64,000 bases of DNA from Paenibacillus sp. FSL K6-3182. Its GTDB lineage: Bacteria; Bacillota; Bacilli; Paenibacillales; Paenibacillaceae. The position numbers were made by a program, and so were the translations under genes. Positions 63,996 to 64,000 of the stretch are shown in pieces; position 1 is the first letter of the stretch, and each line of letters starts with the position of its first letter. The stretch lies in NCBI RefSeq assembly GCF_037976325.1, contig NZ_CP150265.1, forward strand, positions 2,351,501 to 2,415,500, read 5' to 3'. The notes beneath the pieces were generated by a model, which worked only from the letters and a program-made list of their open reading frames with translations, did no database searches and was not told the DNA's origin.

Positions 63996-64000
63996 TATTC
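63988..64000 (+). CDS. start of the following ABC permease gene (cut by window end)
   Basis: GTG at 63988 preceded by GAGGGTGGGAG and overlapping the ATPase end by 8 bases; only four codons are visible. A membrane subunit is expected from operon logic. Confidence 0.5.

Overview
The window looks like chromosomal DNA of a spore-forming, Gram-positive Paenibacillus-type bacterium. The evidence is an intact mother-cell sigma factor (sigK), strong AGGAGG ribosome-binding sites, TTG/GTG starts, SLH-anchored surface proteins, a YesM-type histidine kinase, and many CUT1 sugar-transport genes of the lplABC/ugp kind. No rRNA, tRNA or CRISPR array was recognised.

Bases 1-32,600 are a large carbohydrate-utilisation region. 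It holds a GH38 alpha-mannosidase (cut by the left edge), an orphan YesM-like kinase with a solute-binding lipoprotein, a signal-peptidase-like lipoprotein without catalytic residues, a permease-permease-binding-protein operon, and a CBM-bearing GH99-like hydrolase. A short scarred stretch follows (IS3 end, TetR tail, DUF2239 and hydrolase operon with palindromic operators), then a mannonate-dehydratase-family enzyme and an SDR. Next is an eight-gene, translationally coupled operon (18606-30651): ABC ATPase, a 983-residue anchored binding protein with two beta-sandwich-like modules, two permease pairs, an NHL-TPR-Yip1 membrane protein and a DUF5696 protein. A nine-unit 41-bp hairpin repeat then leads into another binding protein.

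Bases 32,789-43,000 hold a chemoreceptor and a cobalamin-riboswitch-controlled pair of surface proteins. The first (1247 aa) combines an alpha/alpha-barrel-like domain, three DUF4430 (transcobalamin C-terminal-like) domains and SLH domains. The second has the barrel and SLH domains only. The architecture recalls animal intrinsic factor/transcobalamin fixed to a bacterial cell wall and is the most attractive system in the window. A secreted beta-helix protein follows.

Bases 43,144-54,600 are mostly housekeeping or accessory genes: membrane GDPD, UDG-like protein, GDSL hydrolase with an ABC exporter, a PQQ-propeller lipoprotein, HAD phosphatase, NUDIX hydrolase and sigK. A six-unit 123-bp hairpin repeat lies within this stretch.

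From sigK to the right edge the DNA is rearranged. A sensor kinase/response regulator block is duplicated 4.8 kb apart. The first regulator copy is truncated. Between the copies lie a decayed metallo-beta-lactamase-fold gene, a DUF4062 protein, a broken IS3 element and a second copy of the sigK 3' end. The intact second copy continues into a BcrA-like ABC transporter, suggesting an antimicrobial-peptide sensing and resistance module.

Three unrelated tandem-repeat arrays (about 112 bp x 11, 41 bp x 9, 123 bp x 6), each built of hairpins, sit in intergenic or leader positions. They are a recurring structural theme of this window.
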